A stretch of DNA of 6,478 nucleotides from an uncultured Clostridia bacterium (GCA_947624925.1 CANQMG010000070.1:1-6478), one strand, 5' to 3'; positions 1 to 6,232 are shown, numbered from the stretch's first letter. Made by a program: numbers and translations. Notes: a model not told the origin generated them from the letters alone.

Positions 1-45
1 ATTTGAGTATGCCTTCGAAGTTTTTAGGGTTGGTTCTTCGAAGTG

Positions 46-72
46 CGGGCGGACAGAGGCGTCCGCCCCTAC
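46..72 (-). repeat. GC-rich hairpin repeat, type A (left copy)
   Basis: Read on the minus strand, the unit starts GTAG and forms an 8-bp stem, GGGCGGAC with GTCCGCCC (arms 61-68 and 47-54), around a 6-nt loop. TTGCAAA on the same strand (77-83) ends four bases before GTAG. The same head, gap and stem recur at the right end of the window in the opposite orientation. This is an interspersed, REP-like or MITE-like family. No transposase is present in the window. Confidence 0.85.
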
Positions 73-110
73 AACGTTTGCAATACATTTGTTGCTAATA
101 TTTTTTGTTT

Positions 111-138
111 GCGGGTCGCCCAAGGGTGCGACCCCTAC
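111..138 (-). repeat. GC-rich hairpin repeat, type B (left copy)
   Basis: On the minus strand the unit starts GTAGG and forms a 7-bp stem, GGGTCGC with GCGACCC (arms 128-134 and 113-119), around an 8-nt loop. A related TGCAAAT head (142-148) ends four bases before GTAGG. The tail motif ATTAGCAA (92-99, minus) lies between this unit and the type A unit at 46-72, as in the right-hand array. The core differs from type A but the frame around it is shared. The right-hand type B copy is at 6291-6317. Confidence 0.8.
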
Positions 139-583
139 ATTATTTGCACTTTTTTTGTTATATTTTTTCAATTTTAACATGTGTTTTTCTCCCCTTCTTT
201 TGTTTATTTTTTGTTTCCATGAAAGAATATTATCACATGTTTTTTTATTTTTTAATACTTTTTATGTTTATTTGTATGTACTTATTTTTGTTTTAGCTTT
301 TATACATTTTTTTTGCAATATGTGCACCATCGAGGGCATTTATAAATATATGTTTTCGAGAATTGAATGAACACCCCCAATGTACACTTCACACTTTGCA
401 TCTTTTACATTTTTATAATAAAATTGGTTGTATTTGCTCTCCATCTAAAGCTTTTAAAATAGTATCTAATATATATTTAGGATCAAATACTAAAGAACGT
501 GGTTTAGTAATTGGATTATCTTGCCTAAATGGAACAACATATATGTGCTTTCTATTTAACAATTTTCCAATATTTTCTGCACT

Positions 584-590
584 TCCGTGA
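584..590 (-). other. Second +1 frame-break site in dpaB (TCA CGG A)
   Basis: The minus strand reads TCA then CGG in the incoming frame. Conserved protein resumes at GGA (586-584), one base later. The incoming frame hits TAG at 554-552. The context TCN-C-GGAA matches the first site. Removing the C at 587 restores the family sequence. Confidence 0.85.
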
Positions 591-707
591 GAGACCATCA
601 TTTGTAGATATTGCAAGTATTAATGGATTTTCATTTCTTAAATGCGATTTCGCAGCCATAAGCACTGGTGTATCTGTTATTCCATTTGCCATTTTTCCTA
701 TTGTGTT

Positions 708-714
708 TCCGAGA
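708..714 (-). other. First +1 frame-break site in dpaB (TCT CGG A)
   Basis: The minus strand reads TCT then CGG in the frame set by the start codon. The conserved PCSGNT motif resumes at GGA (710-708), one base later. Removing the C at 711 restores the family frame for the next 41 codons, up to the second site. The break lies at a Ser-Gly junction, as does the second one. Confidence 0.87.
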
Positions 715-1028
715 ACATGGTGCTATTACCATAACATCTGTCATTTTTTTAGGTCCTATTGGTTCCGCTCCTTCTATTGTATGAATAATTTTCTTTCCTG
801 TTATTGTTTCTATTTTTTCAATAAAGTCTTGCGCTTTTCCAAATTTGCTGTCTATATTATAGCTGTTAAAAGACATTATTGGTAATACCTCTGCGCCTTC
901 TTCTATCAATCTCGAAATTTGTGGAATAGTTTTTTCAAATGTACAAAAAGAACCTGTTAAAGCAAATCCTACCTTTTTCCCAACAAGTAACATAAATTCC
1001 AAGCCCTCCCCTCTTATGTGTATATACA

Positions 1029-1057
1029 TATTATATGTGCTTATGTTAATAAAGGTG
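1029..1057 (-). promoter_or_regulatory. Possible sigma-K (sporulation) promoter of dpaB
   Basis: On the minus strand CACC (1057-1054) lies 16 nt from CATATAATA (1037-1029). This matches the sigma-K pattern known from Bacillus, AC at -35 and CATAnnnTA at -10. The spoVF operon of B. subtilis is transcribed by sigma-K, so the match fits the gene. The start codon is 36 nt downstream of the -10 box. The same stretch also contains TATAAT (1035-1030), but a sigma-A -35 box at 17 nt is poor (TCACCT). The AT-rich background makes a chance -10 match easy. Confidence 0.5.
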
Positions 1058-1087
1058 ATTGCTTGGATTTAAGTATTTTACATTATT

Positions 1088-2209
1088 TTAATTATAATCT
1101 CTTTCATTTAATTCAGGATAATTTGTTCTTATATTCGTTGAAAAAAATGTTTCGAATGGTCTATGGCTATTATTAAATACATTTTTTCCTTTTAAATAAT
1201 ATGTATGATATGTTTGCCTATATAATTCACTATCCCCTCCTATTATAATTGGATCATCCCATGTACAGTCTACTCCATACCATTTATTATCTAATTGTAT
1301 ATAATTCCAAGCATGATTTTCTGTTTTTTCTTCTGATGTTGCTTCTCCTTGAATTATTATACAATTAATATTTAATCTATCTATTAAATATTTAAAGGTT
1401 TTCGCATATCCGCCACATGTTGCTTCTTTTTCTATAAATACTCCATATATGCTGTTTCTATTTATCTTATTTAATGTTTCATCATATTTTGTGTTATTTA
1501 CAATCCAATCATGTATATAAAGAATCTTTTCATAGTCTGTATTCATGCTTTGTATTTTTTCTTCTATTTCTTGTACTATGTTGTTTATTTGTTCTTGTGC
1601 CTGTTTTATATCATTTTCGCTGTTAAATCCGTCAACATAATAATTGTTTGTTTCATTATCATTTTTTAAATAAATACTATAATTTCCTAATCTATCTCTT
1701 TCATAAAATAATATTAATTTTGATGTATCTATATAAAATAAGTCTGGGTTGTCATATTCAAATGCGTTTATTGCAAGTGAAAAAACAGCCTTCATATTTT
1801 CCTCAGCATTTTCTGTTTCTATAACCTCACTTATTTTATTTGGTAGAGTTATTTTATAATTTCCTGTTTTCAAATTATCTTTATTTGATTCTAGGCTTTC
1901 ATATATTAATTTTGAGTATTCTTCTAATTGATTATAATAAAATTTATTGCTATTTATATGTTCTTGTGTATTTTCATTATTATTTGGTTTTTGTTGTATT
2001 TCTGGCTCTATAGTTAATTCAGGAGTTTCTCCTGTATCGTCTGGAATTTTTACTGGTTTTATTTCTATTCCTTCATCACTTACTTTAGCAAATTGTATTA
2101 CTGGTTTTACTACTTTAAAATCGTTGTAAATAGATACAATAAATAAAGAAAATAGTAATATAAATAATATAATTATAATAAATTTAACGAAGTTTATTAT
2201 TTTATTCAT
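1088..2209 (-). CDS. Membrane-anchored transglutaminase-like domain protein
   Basis: This 373-residue protein has a short basic start and a hydrophobic segment at about 9-27. A polar, Pro/Glu/Asn-rich linker (about 40-90) follows, so the rest is probably outside the cell. The C-terminal half is a transglutaminase-like (papain-fold) domain. IHDWIVNNTKYD (232-243) precedes the presumed catalytic Cys265 in EATCGGYAK, His299 in ENHAWNY and Asp314 in YGVDCTWDDP, so the triad is complete. Related clostridial proteins are common but mostly uncharacterised; protease, cross-linking or cell-wall roles are all possible and I cannot choose. The start is ATG 2209. Its AAGGAG (2226-2221) overlaps the thiN stop codon, with a long 11-nt spacer. 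The gene is 15 bp downstream of thiN and probably cotranscribed. I see no terminator between its stop and dpaB. Confidence 0.88.
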   Translation of the reverse strand: MNKIINFVKFIIIILFILLFSLFIVSIYNDFKVVKPVIQFAKVSDEGIEIKPVKIPDDTGETPELTIEPEIQQKPNNNENTQEHINSNKFYYNQLEEYSKLIYESLESNKDNLKTGNYKITLPNKISEVIETENAEENMKAVFSLAINAFEYDNPDLFYIDTSKLILFYERDRLGNYSIYLKNDNETNNYYVDGFNSENDIKQAQEQINNIVQEIEEKIQSMNTDYEKILYIHDWIVNNTKYDETLNKINRNSIYGVFIEKEATCGGYAKTFKYLIDRLNINCIIIQGEATSEEKTENHAWNYIQLDNKWYGVDCTWDDPIIIGGDSELYRQTYHTYYLKGKNVFNNSHRPFETFFSTNIRTNYPELNERDYN

Positions 2210-2224
2210 ATTATTATCATCTCC

Positions 2225-2869
2225 TTAATCTTTTGATTTTATAAGAATTAATATTCCATCCTTTACTTTTATTGTTGATTTATCTTCTATTTGCTCATTA
2301 CTTACACCTATACTCTCTCCTATTTGTAACGTAGCATTAAATAGTGGATATTTAAATCCTTGCAAAGTTACACCTGTTGCATTAGTAGTAAGTGGTAATA
2401 AAGAAATATATTTATACTCTTCTTCTTTTTCTATAGTTATATCTTTATTTACTAAAGTAATTTTATTATTTTCATTTAAAATATTACACTCTATATTTTT
2501 TTCTAGTGTTTCTTTTAATATATTTATATTTGCAAGCGTATGATCTATTCTACTTCCTATTGCACCTATTATAGATATTTTAGTGCTTTTTATATCTATT
2601 GCAAGTTTTAATGCCATATGTGTATCTGTATAATCTTTTTCTGGATTTAATTCTATAATTTTTATTGTTTTATCATTTAAATATTTTTTTAGTATATTTT
2701 TATTTAATGAATCAAAATCTCCTATTATATAATTTGGTTTTATATTACATTTATCTAATATTTCTAATCCTTTATCTGATGCAATTATATTATCATATTT
2801 ATAATTTAATAATGTTTGTTCTAAAAAATCTTTATTTATATTTCCACCTGTTACTATTATTGTTTTCAT
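2225..2869 (-). CDS. thiN: Thiamine pyrophosphokinase
   Basis: The enzyme transfers pyrophosphate from ATP to thiamine, giving thiamine diphosphate and AMP in the cytoplasm. The 214-residue length is normal. Motifs appear in family order: TGGN near the start, ASDKGLE (about 30-36), IIGDFDSL (about 48-55), EKDYTDTHMAL (about 76-86), GAIGSRIDHTLANINIL (about 97-113). The C-terminal substrate-binding part carries GVTLQGFKYPL and a late SNE-like SNEQ. The Asp residues of GDFDS and EKDYTD are the expected Mg-ATP ligands. The start is ATG 2869 with AGGGG six to seven bases upstream. It is the first gene of a likely two-gene unit with the transglutaminase-like protein, behind the promoter at 2887-2915. 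I see no TPP riboswitch in the short leader. Confidence 0.93.
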   Translation of the reverse strand: MKTIIVTGGNINKDFLEQTLLNYKYDNIIASDKGLEILDKCNIKPNYIIGDFDSLNKNILKKYLNDKTIKIIELNPEKDYTDTHMALKLAIDIKSTKISIIGAIGSRIDHTLANINILKETLEKNIECNILNENNKITLVNKDITIEKEEEYKYISLLPLTTNATGVTLQGFKYPLFNATLQIGESIGVSNEQIEDKSTIKVKDGILILIKSKD

Positions 2870-2886
2870 TTTTATCCCCTATTTAT

Positions 2887-2915
2887 ATTATATCTTAAGA
2901 ATTATCTAAAAACAA
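2887..2915 (-). promoter_or_regulatory. Promoter of the thiN operon
   Basis: TTGTTT (2915-2910) and TATAAT (2892-2887) on the minus strand are separated by exactly 17 nt. The -10 is perfect and the -35 matches TTGACA at three positions. The start codon of thiN is 17 nt beyond the -10 box, implying a very short leader that still contains AGGGG. Confidence 0.65.
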
Positions 2916-2937
2916 TGTTTTTTTCTGTATATTGGTG

Positions 2938-2943
2938 TATAAT
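2938..2943 (+). promoter_or_regulatory. -10 box of the mtgA promoter
   Basis: TATAAT lies 23 nt upstream of the mtgA ATG. No good -35 hexamer is present 16-18 nt upstream; the candidates are T-runs or TGTTTT. The region that would hold the -35 overlaps or abuts the -35 of the divergent thiN promoter, so the two may compete. Confidence 0.5.
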
Positions 2944-2966
2944 CAGTATAGTTAGTGAGGTATTAT

Positions 2967-3629
2967 ATGAAGAAATTTATTTTTAAAACTATTTTCTGGA
3001 TTTTTATTTTACTGATTATTATAAGTTCTATAATATTAGGATTAGGATACTTAAAGTACAAAGATGCAGTTAATGAAATATCAATACCAAACAAAATTCA
3101 AAAAATAAAAGAAAATAATAATTATACAAAAATAGAAGAAATTTCGAATAATTATAAAAATGCCGTTGTTGCTATAGAAGATCATAGATTTTATAATCAT
3201 AATGGAATAGACGTTTTATCTATAATACGTTCTACATACGTTAATTTTAGGAATAAATCTTTAAATTATGGAGCAAGTACAATTACTCAACAAGTAGCAA
3301 GACTACTATATTTTACACAAGAAAAATCGCCTATTAGGAAAGTTGCAGAAATATTTGTTGCTTTTGATTTGGAAAAAAATTACTCAAAAGATGAAATTTT
3401 AGAATTATATTTAAATCTAATGTATTTCGGGAATGGATATTATGGAATACACGACGCTTCATTCGGGTTTTTTAATAAATCCCCAAAGGATTTATCATTT
3501 TATGAGGCTACATATTTAGCTGGACTTCCTAATGCACCAAGTGTATATTCTGAAAATGATGAACTAGGAGAAGAAAGAAGGCTTCAAGTTGTTAATGCAA
3601 TGAAAAAATATGGATATAGTGATGAATAA
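2967..3629 (+). CDS. mtgA: Monofunctional peptidoglycan glycosyltransferase (GT51)
   Basis: This enzyme polymerises lipid II into glycan strands at the outer face of the membrane. The 220-residue protein has one N-terminal membrane segment (about 6-28) and a GT51 domain with all motifs: VAIEDHRFYNHNGID with catalytic Glu71, GASTITQQVARLL (102-114), RKVAE with the second acidic residue Glu128, then ILELYLN and YFGNGYYGI. The closing motif EATYLAGLPNAPSVY is followed by ERRLQVVNAMKKYGY. It stops right there, so it has no transpeptidase domain; it is a normal small MtgA rather than a broken bifunctional PBP. I chose ATG 2967 over GTG 2955 because GTGAGG (2955-2960) is then the ribosome binding site, six bases away. 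It diverges from thiN and converges on ackA. No CGG codon occurs. Confidence 0.92.
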   Translation: MKKFIFKTIFWIFILLIIISSIILGLGYLKYKDAVNEISIPNKIQKIKENNNYTKIEEISNNYKNAVVAIEDHRFYNHNGIDVLSIIRSTYVNFRNKSLNYGASTITQQVARLLYFTQEKSPIRKVAEIFVAFDLEKNYSKDEILELYLNLMYFGNGYYGIHDASFGFFNKSPKDLSFYEATYLAGLPNAPSVYSENDELGEERRLQVVNAMKKYGYSDE

Positions 3630-3631
3630 TC

Positions 3632-3674
3632 TAAAATAGTAAAAAAGGGGCCAGGCCCCTTTTTTACTATTTTA
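3632..3674. terminator. Bidirectional terminator between mtgA and ackA
   Basis: Two perfectly complementary 21-base arms (3632-3652 and 3654-3674) meet at a single central A. The folded RNA would have a GGGGC/GCCCC core and tiny loop, with A-runs on one side and T-runs on the other. Read in either direction it gives a GC stem followed by six T. It starts three bases after the mtgA stop and ends two bases before the ackA stop, so it serves both genes. Confidence 0.93.
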
Positions 3675-3676
3675 TG

Positions 3677-4879
3677 TTATTTAACTAGTTCCATTGTTTC
3701 TTCTGCTATTTCTAATTCTTCGTTTGTTGGTATTATATACATTTTTATTTTTGAATCAGGTGTGCTAATAATTCCTTCATACATTTCATCATCATTATGT
3801 GAATTGTCAAATTTTATTCCTAATTCTTCTAATCCTGATACACATTTTGAAAGTACATCTGGATTGTGTTCTCCTATTCCACCTTCAAATATAATTGCAT
3901 CTACATGTCCTAATACTGCCATGTATGAACCTATGTATTTTTTTACTCTATATGCAAACATATCTACTGCAAGTTTTGCTTTTTCGTTTCCTTTTTTTAT
4001 TAATTCTTTTAAGTCTCTTATATCCCCTGTTATTCCAGTAATTCCTAATAGTCCTGATTTTTTATTTAGAACTGTCATCATTTCGTCTATACTTAAATTT
4101 TCTTTTTTCATTACAAATTCTAGAACAGCTGGGTCTAGATCTCCAGATCTTGTTCCCATAACTAAACCTTCAAGTGGTGTTAATCCCATTGATGTATCAA
4201 CACATTTGCCATTTTTTACAGCTGCTATACTTGCTCCATTTCCTAAGTGACAAGATATAATATTTATATCTTCAATGTTTTTACCTAACACCTTAGCTAC
4301 TTGTTTTGTTATGTATTTATGAGAAGTACCATGTGCTCCATATCTTTTAATTCCATATTTTTCATAATACTCATATGGCACGGCGTAAAGTGATGCTTCT
4401 TCTGGTATAGTAGAATGAAATGACGTATCAAAAACTAATACCTGTGGAATTCCAGGCATTATTTTTGTACATGCTTCAATCCCTTGTATGTGTGCTGGAT
4501 TATGAAGTGGTGCATATTCTATTGCACTTGTATATCTTTTCATAACTTCATCTGTTACTAAAACAGATCCAGTAAATGTAGGTCCTCCATTTACTATTCT
4601 ATGTCCTATACCATTAATTTCTGATAAATCTTTTATTGCTCCTGTTTCTGGATCTAATAAAAATTTTACAACTTCTTCAAATGCAACTGTATGATTTGGT
4701 AAGTCTAATTCTTTTTTTAATTTTTTTCCATCCTTTCCTTTATATTCCACAAAAGGACTTTCAATTCCTTTTACTCCTATTCTATCACATTTTCCTGATG
4801 CTAGTACTTCATCATTTTCCATTTCGATTAATTGATATTTTAATGATGAACTACCACAATTTACTACTAAAATTTTCAT
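3677..4879 (-). CDS. ackA: Acetate kinase
   Basis: AckA turns acetyl phosphate and ADP into acetate and ATP, the energy-yielding last step of acetate fermentation. The 400-residue length is typical. The N-terminal signature VVNCGSSSLKYQL contains Asn7. GIGHRIVNGG holds Arg94, LHNP His126, VFDTSFHST Asp151, GAHGTSHKY His183, HLGNG His211, and GTRSGDLDP Arg244. TNEELEIAEET near the end holds the metal-binding Glu (387 or 388). These line up with the Methanosarcina enzyme with an offset of three. One small oddity: the usual GIGEN motif reads GIGEHNPDV (335-341). The start is ATG 4879, where the homology begins; AAGGAG (4898-4893) is unusually far away at 13 nt. It lies 157 bp downstream of pta on the same strand and ends at the shared terminator. 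Confidence 0.97.
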   Translation of the reverse strand: MKILVVNCGSSSLKYQLIEMENDEVLASGKCDRIGVKGIESPFVEYKGKDGKKLKKELDLPNHTVAFEEVVKFLLDPETGAIKDLSEINGIGHRIVNGGPTFTGSVLVTDEVMKRYTSAIEYAPLHNPAHIQGIEACTKIMPGIPQVLVFDTSFHSTIPEEASLYAVPYEYYEKYGIKRYGAHGTSHKYITKQVAKVLGKNIEDINIISCHLGNGASIAAVKNGKCVDTSMGLTPLEGLVMGTRSGDLDPAVLEFVMKKENLSIDEMMTVLNKKSGLLGITGITGDIRDLKELIKKGNEKAKLAVDMFAYRVKKYIGSYMAVLGHVDAIIFEGGIGEHNPDVLSKCVSGLEELGIKFDNSHNDDEMYEGIISTPDSKIKMYIIPTNEELEIAEETMELVK

Positions 4880-5036
4880 AACTATTATATTTCTCCTTCT
4901 TTTTTATAACTTTATTCAATTTAAAATTAATCAAAAGCGAGTAGTACTAGGCAAACAAATAAAAATTTTTGAAACTATACAATTGTATGTTGAAAAAATT
5001 TTTATGCAGTTTAACGACGTAATACAAAGCTTTTCA
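4880..5036 (-). other. pta-ackA intergenic region with a central palindrome
   Basis: The gap holds the 12-bp perfect palindrome ATACAATTGTAT (4977-4988). It is flanked by A5T5-like blocks (about 4961-4970 and 4993-5003) that pair imperfectly with each other. It could be a processing or attenuation hairpin or an operator. I could not find a convincing cre site or a clean promoter for ackA alone, so read-through from pta is the simplest view. Confidence 0.4.
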
Positions 5037-6035
5037 TTAATTTTCCTGGGCTTGTACACATGTAATAGCCACAACTCCCACTATATCTTCTGCCTTACAT
5101 CCTCTTGATAAATCATTTACTGGTTTTGCCATTCCTTGACATATTGGTCCATATGCTTCTGCTTTTGCTAATCTTTCTACTAGTTTATATCCTATATTTC
5201 CAGCTTGTAAATCTGGGAATATCATAGTATTTGCAGTTCCTGCAACTTTACTTTGTGGTGCTTTTGATTTAGCAATGCTTGGTACTATTGCTGCATCAAA
5301 TTGCATTTCTCCATCTATTAATAATTTTGGTTCTTTTTCTTTTGCAAGCTTCGTTGCTATTCTTACTTTATCTACTTCCTCTGCTTTTGCACTTCCCATT
5401 GTTGAATATGAAAGCATTGCTATTTTTGGTTCTTTTTTAATTATTTGTTTGAAACTTTTTGCTGTAGAAATTGCAATTTCTGATAATTCTTCTGAATTTG
5501 GATTTTGATTTAACCCGCAATCAGAAAATATAAATACTCCATTTTCACCAAACTCACAATTAGGAACTTCCATTACAGCAAATGTTGAAACTAATTTTGT
5601 TCCTGGTGCTGTTTTTAAAATTTGAAGTGCTGGTCTTAATGTATCTGCTGTTGAATGTGCAGCTCCTGATACTAATCCATCAGCTTTTTCTTGTTTTACC
5701 ATCATCATTCCAAAAAATACTGGATCAAGCATTAATTCCCTTGATTTTTCTATTGTCATGCCTTTGTGTTTTCTAAGTTCATAAAAAGCATTTACATATT
5801 CATCATAATCTTTTGAACCTTTTGGTTCTATTATTTTAGCTTTTGAAATATCAAAATTGTTTTCTTTTGCTATTTTTACTATTTCTTCCTTATTACCAAT
5901 TAATATTATTTTACAGAATTCATCCTTAGAAATTATATCTACTGCTTTAAGAGTTCTTATATCTGTTGCTTCTGGTAATACAATTGTTTTTACATCTTCC
6001 TTTGCCCTTTTCTTAATTTCATCTATAAATGGCAT
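5037..6035 (-). CDS. pta: Phosphate acetyltransferase
   Basis: Pta converts acetyl-CoA and phosphate to acetyl phosphate and CoA, feeding AckA. The 332-residue protein is the short, single-domain form, without the extra N-terminal domain of the E. coli enzyme. It shows IVLPEATDIRTLKA near the start, DPVFFGMMMV, ADGLVSGAAHSTADTLRPAL with Arg134, VFIFSDCGLN, then DGEMQFDAAI. The C-terminal block has VERLAKAEAYGPICQG with Arg288 and PVNDLSRGC with Ser310-Arg311, then Asp317. These correspond to the Methanosarcina active-site residues Arg133, Arg287, Ser309, Arg310 and Asp316, all offset by one. The start is ATG 6035, with a perfect AAGGAGG (6049-6043) seven bases upstream, the best ribosome binding site in the window. 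It is first in the pta-ackA unit, behind two tandem promoters. Confidence 0.97.
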   Translation of the reverse strand: MPFIDEIKKRAKEDVKTIVLPEATDIRTLKAVDIISKDEFCKIILIGNKEEIVKIAKENNFDISKAKIIEPKGSKDYDEYVNAFYELRKHKGMTIEKSRELMLDPVFFGMMMVKQEKADGLVSGAAHSTADTLRPALQILKTAPGTKLVSTFAVMEVPNCEFGENGVFIFSDCGLNQNPNSEELSEIAISTAKSFKQIIKKEPKIAMLSYSTMGSAKAEEVDKVRIATKLAKEKEPKLLIDGEMQFDAAIVPSIAKSKAPQSKVAGTANTMIFPDLQAGNIGYKLVERLAKAEAYGPICQGMAKPVNDLSRGCKAEDIVGVVAITCVQAQEN

Positions 6036-6074
6036 TAAAATTCCTCCTTACTATAAATTTAAACATACTTATAT

Positions 6075-6103
6075 ATTATATAGATAAATTTAAAAAAGTA
6101 CAA
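6075..6103 (-). promoter_or_regulatory. pta promoter, proximal
   Basis: TTGTAC (6103-6098) and TATAAT (6080-6075) on the minus strand are 17 nt apart. The -10 is perfect and the -35 has the TTG half. The -10 is 39 nt upstream of the pta start codon. Confidence 0.6.
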
Positions 6104-6117
6104 TATTTTTTTAAAAA

Positions 6118-6146
6118 ATTATAGCTTGTCCCCCTTTTACTGTAAA
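6118..6146 (-). promoter_or_regulatory. pta promoter, distal
   Basis: TTTACA (6146-6141) and TATAAT (6123-6118) on the minus strand are 17 nt apart, giving 11 of 12 consensus bases. The spacer has a G5 run. It lies 43 bp upstream of the proximal promoter, so pta has two closely spaced consensus-like promoters, as expected for a highly expressed gene. Confidence 0.7.
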
Positions 6147-6158
6147 ATAAATTGTAGT

Positions 6159-6193
6159 TTAGAAGTTAGAAATTAGAGGTTAGAGATTAGAAA
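6159..6193 (+). repeat. Five tandem heptamers TTAGARR
   Basis: Five consecutive seven-base units read TTAGAAG, TTAGAAA, TTAGAGG, TTAGAGA and TTAGAAA. Only the last two positions vary, and always between A and G. The block sits between the pta promoters and the hairpin array. I recognise no function. Confidence 0.85.
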
Positions 6194-6232
6194 TAAACCA
6201 TTGCAAACAACAACAAGCCAAATGCAAACGCC

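Larger units (their letters stand above)
1..412. other. Gene-free left flank with repeats and T-rich DNA
   Basis: I see no credible gene here. The stretch begins with two copies of the palindrome CTTCGAAG (13-20 and 36-43). Two GC-rich hairpin repeats follow, listed separately. From about 141 to 362 the plus strand is very T-rich, with many runs of five to eight T. Open frames such as 89-370 translate into Phe- and Leu-rich strings, as expected from T-rich DNA. They lack a clear ribosome binding site and resemble no family I know. I found no obvious hairpin plus T-run terminator for the minus-strand dpaB that ends at 413. Confidence 0.7.
413..993 (-). pseudogene. dpaB: Dipicolinate synthase subunit B, frame broken at two sites
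   Basis: DpaB (SpoVFB) is the flavoprotein-fold subunit that works with DpaA to oxidise a dihydrodipicolinate-pathway intermediate to dipicolinic acid in the mother cell during sporulation. Translation from ATG 993 gives the family start (GKKVGFALTGSFCTF) and runs to APCS. A +1 step at 711 restores GNTIGKMANGITDTPVLMAAK and STNDGL. A second +1 step at 587 restores GSAENIGKLL, IYVVPFRQDNP and the normal end IQPILL. With both corrections the protein has 192 residues, close to the usual 195-200, and looks well conserved throughout. Without them the first frame stops at TGA 631-633. I chose ATG 993 because GGGAGGG lies about 10 nt upstream and the homology begins there; an ATG at 1029 overlaps the promoter. 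No dpaA is adjacent. It could be a recent pseudogene, a frameshifted functional gene or a sequence error. Confidence 0.85.

Noticed and set aside
89..370. Open frames on the plus strand in the left flank, giving Phe/Leu-rich, membrane-like peptides
   Set aside because: They begin inside the hairpin repeats, lack a ribosome binding site, match no family I know, and their composition follows from T-rich DNA.
529..885. Plus-strand open frame opposite dpaB
   Set aside because: It is antisense to clear dpaB coding sequence and has no recognisable domain or ribosome binding site.
994..1029. ATG 1029 as the dpaB start, adding 12 residues
   Set aside because: It overlaps the -10 region, lacks a ribosome binding site, and the extra residues would be encoded by the ribosome binding site itself; family homology starts at 993.
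1030..1087. Terminator after the transglutaminase-like gene
   Set aside because: No stable hairpin with a following T-run is visible on the minus strand.
2870..2886. TPP riboswitch in front of thiN
   Set aside because: The leader downstream of the likely promoter is far too short and holds no TPP aptamer motifs.
2955..2966. GTG 2955 as the mtgA start
   Set aside because: It would consume GTGAGG, which is the only plausible ribosome binding site, placed six bases before ATG 2967.
3762..4250. 162-codon plus-strand open frame within ackA
   Set aside because: It is antisense to a highly conserved acetate kinase; the length reflects codon bias on the other strand.
4920..4990. CcpA cre site upstream of ackA
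   Set aside because: I compared several stretches with the cre pattern TGnAARCGnWWWCA; none matched well enough.
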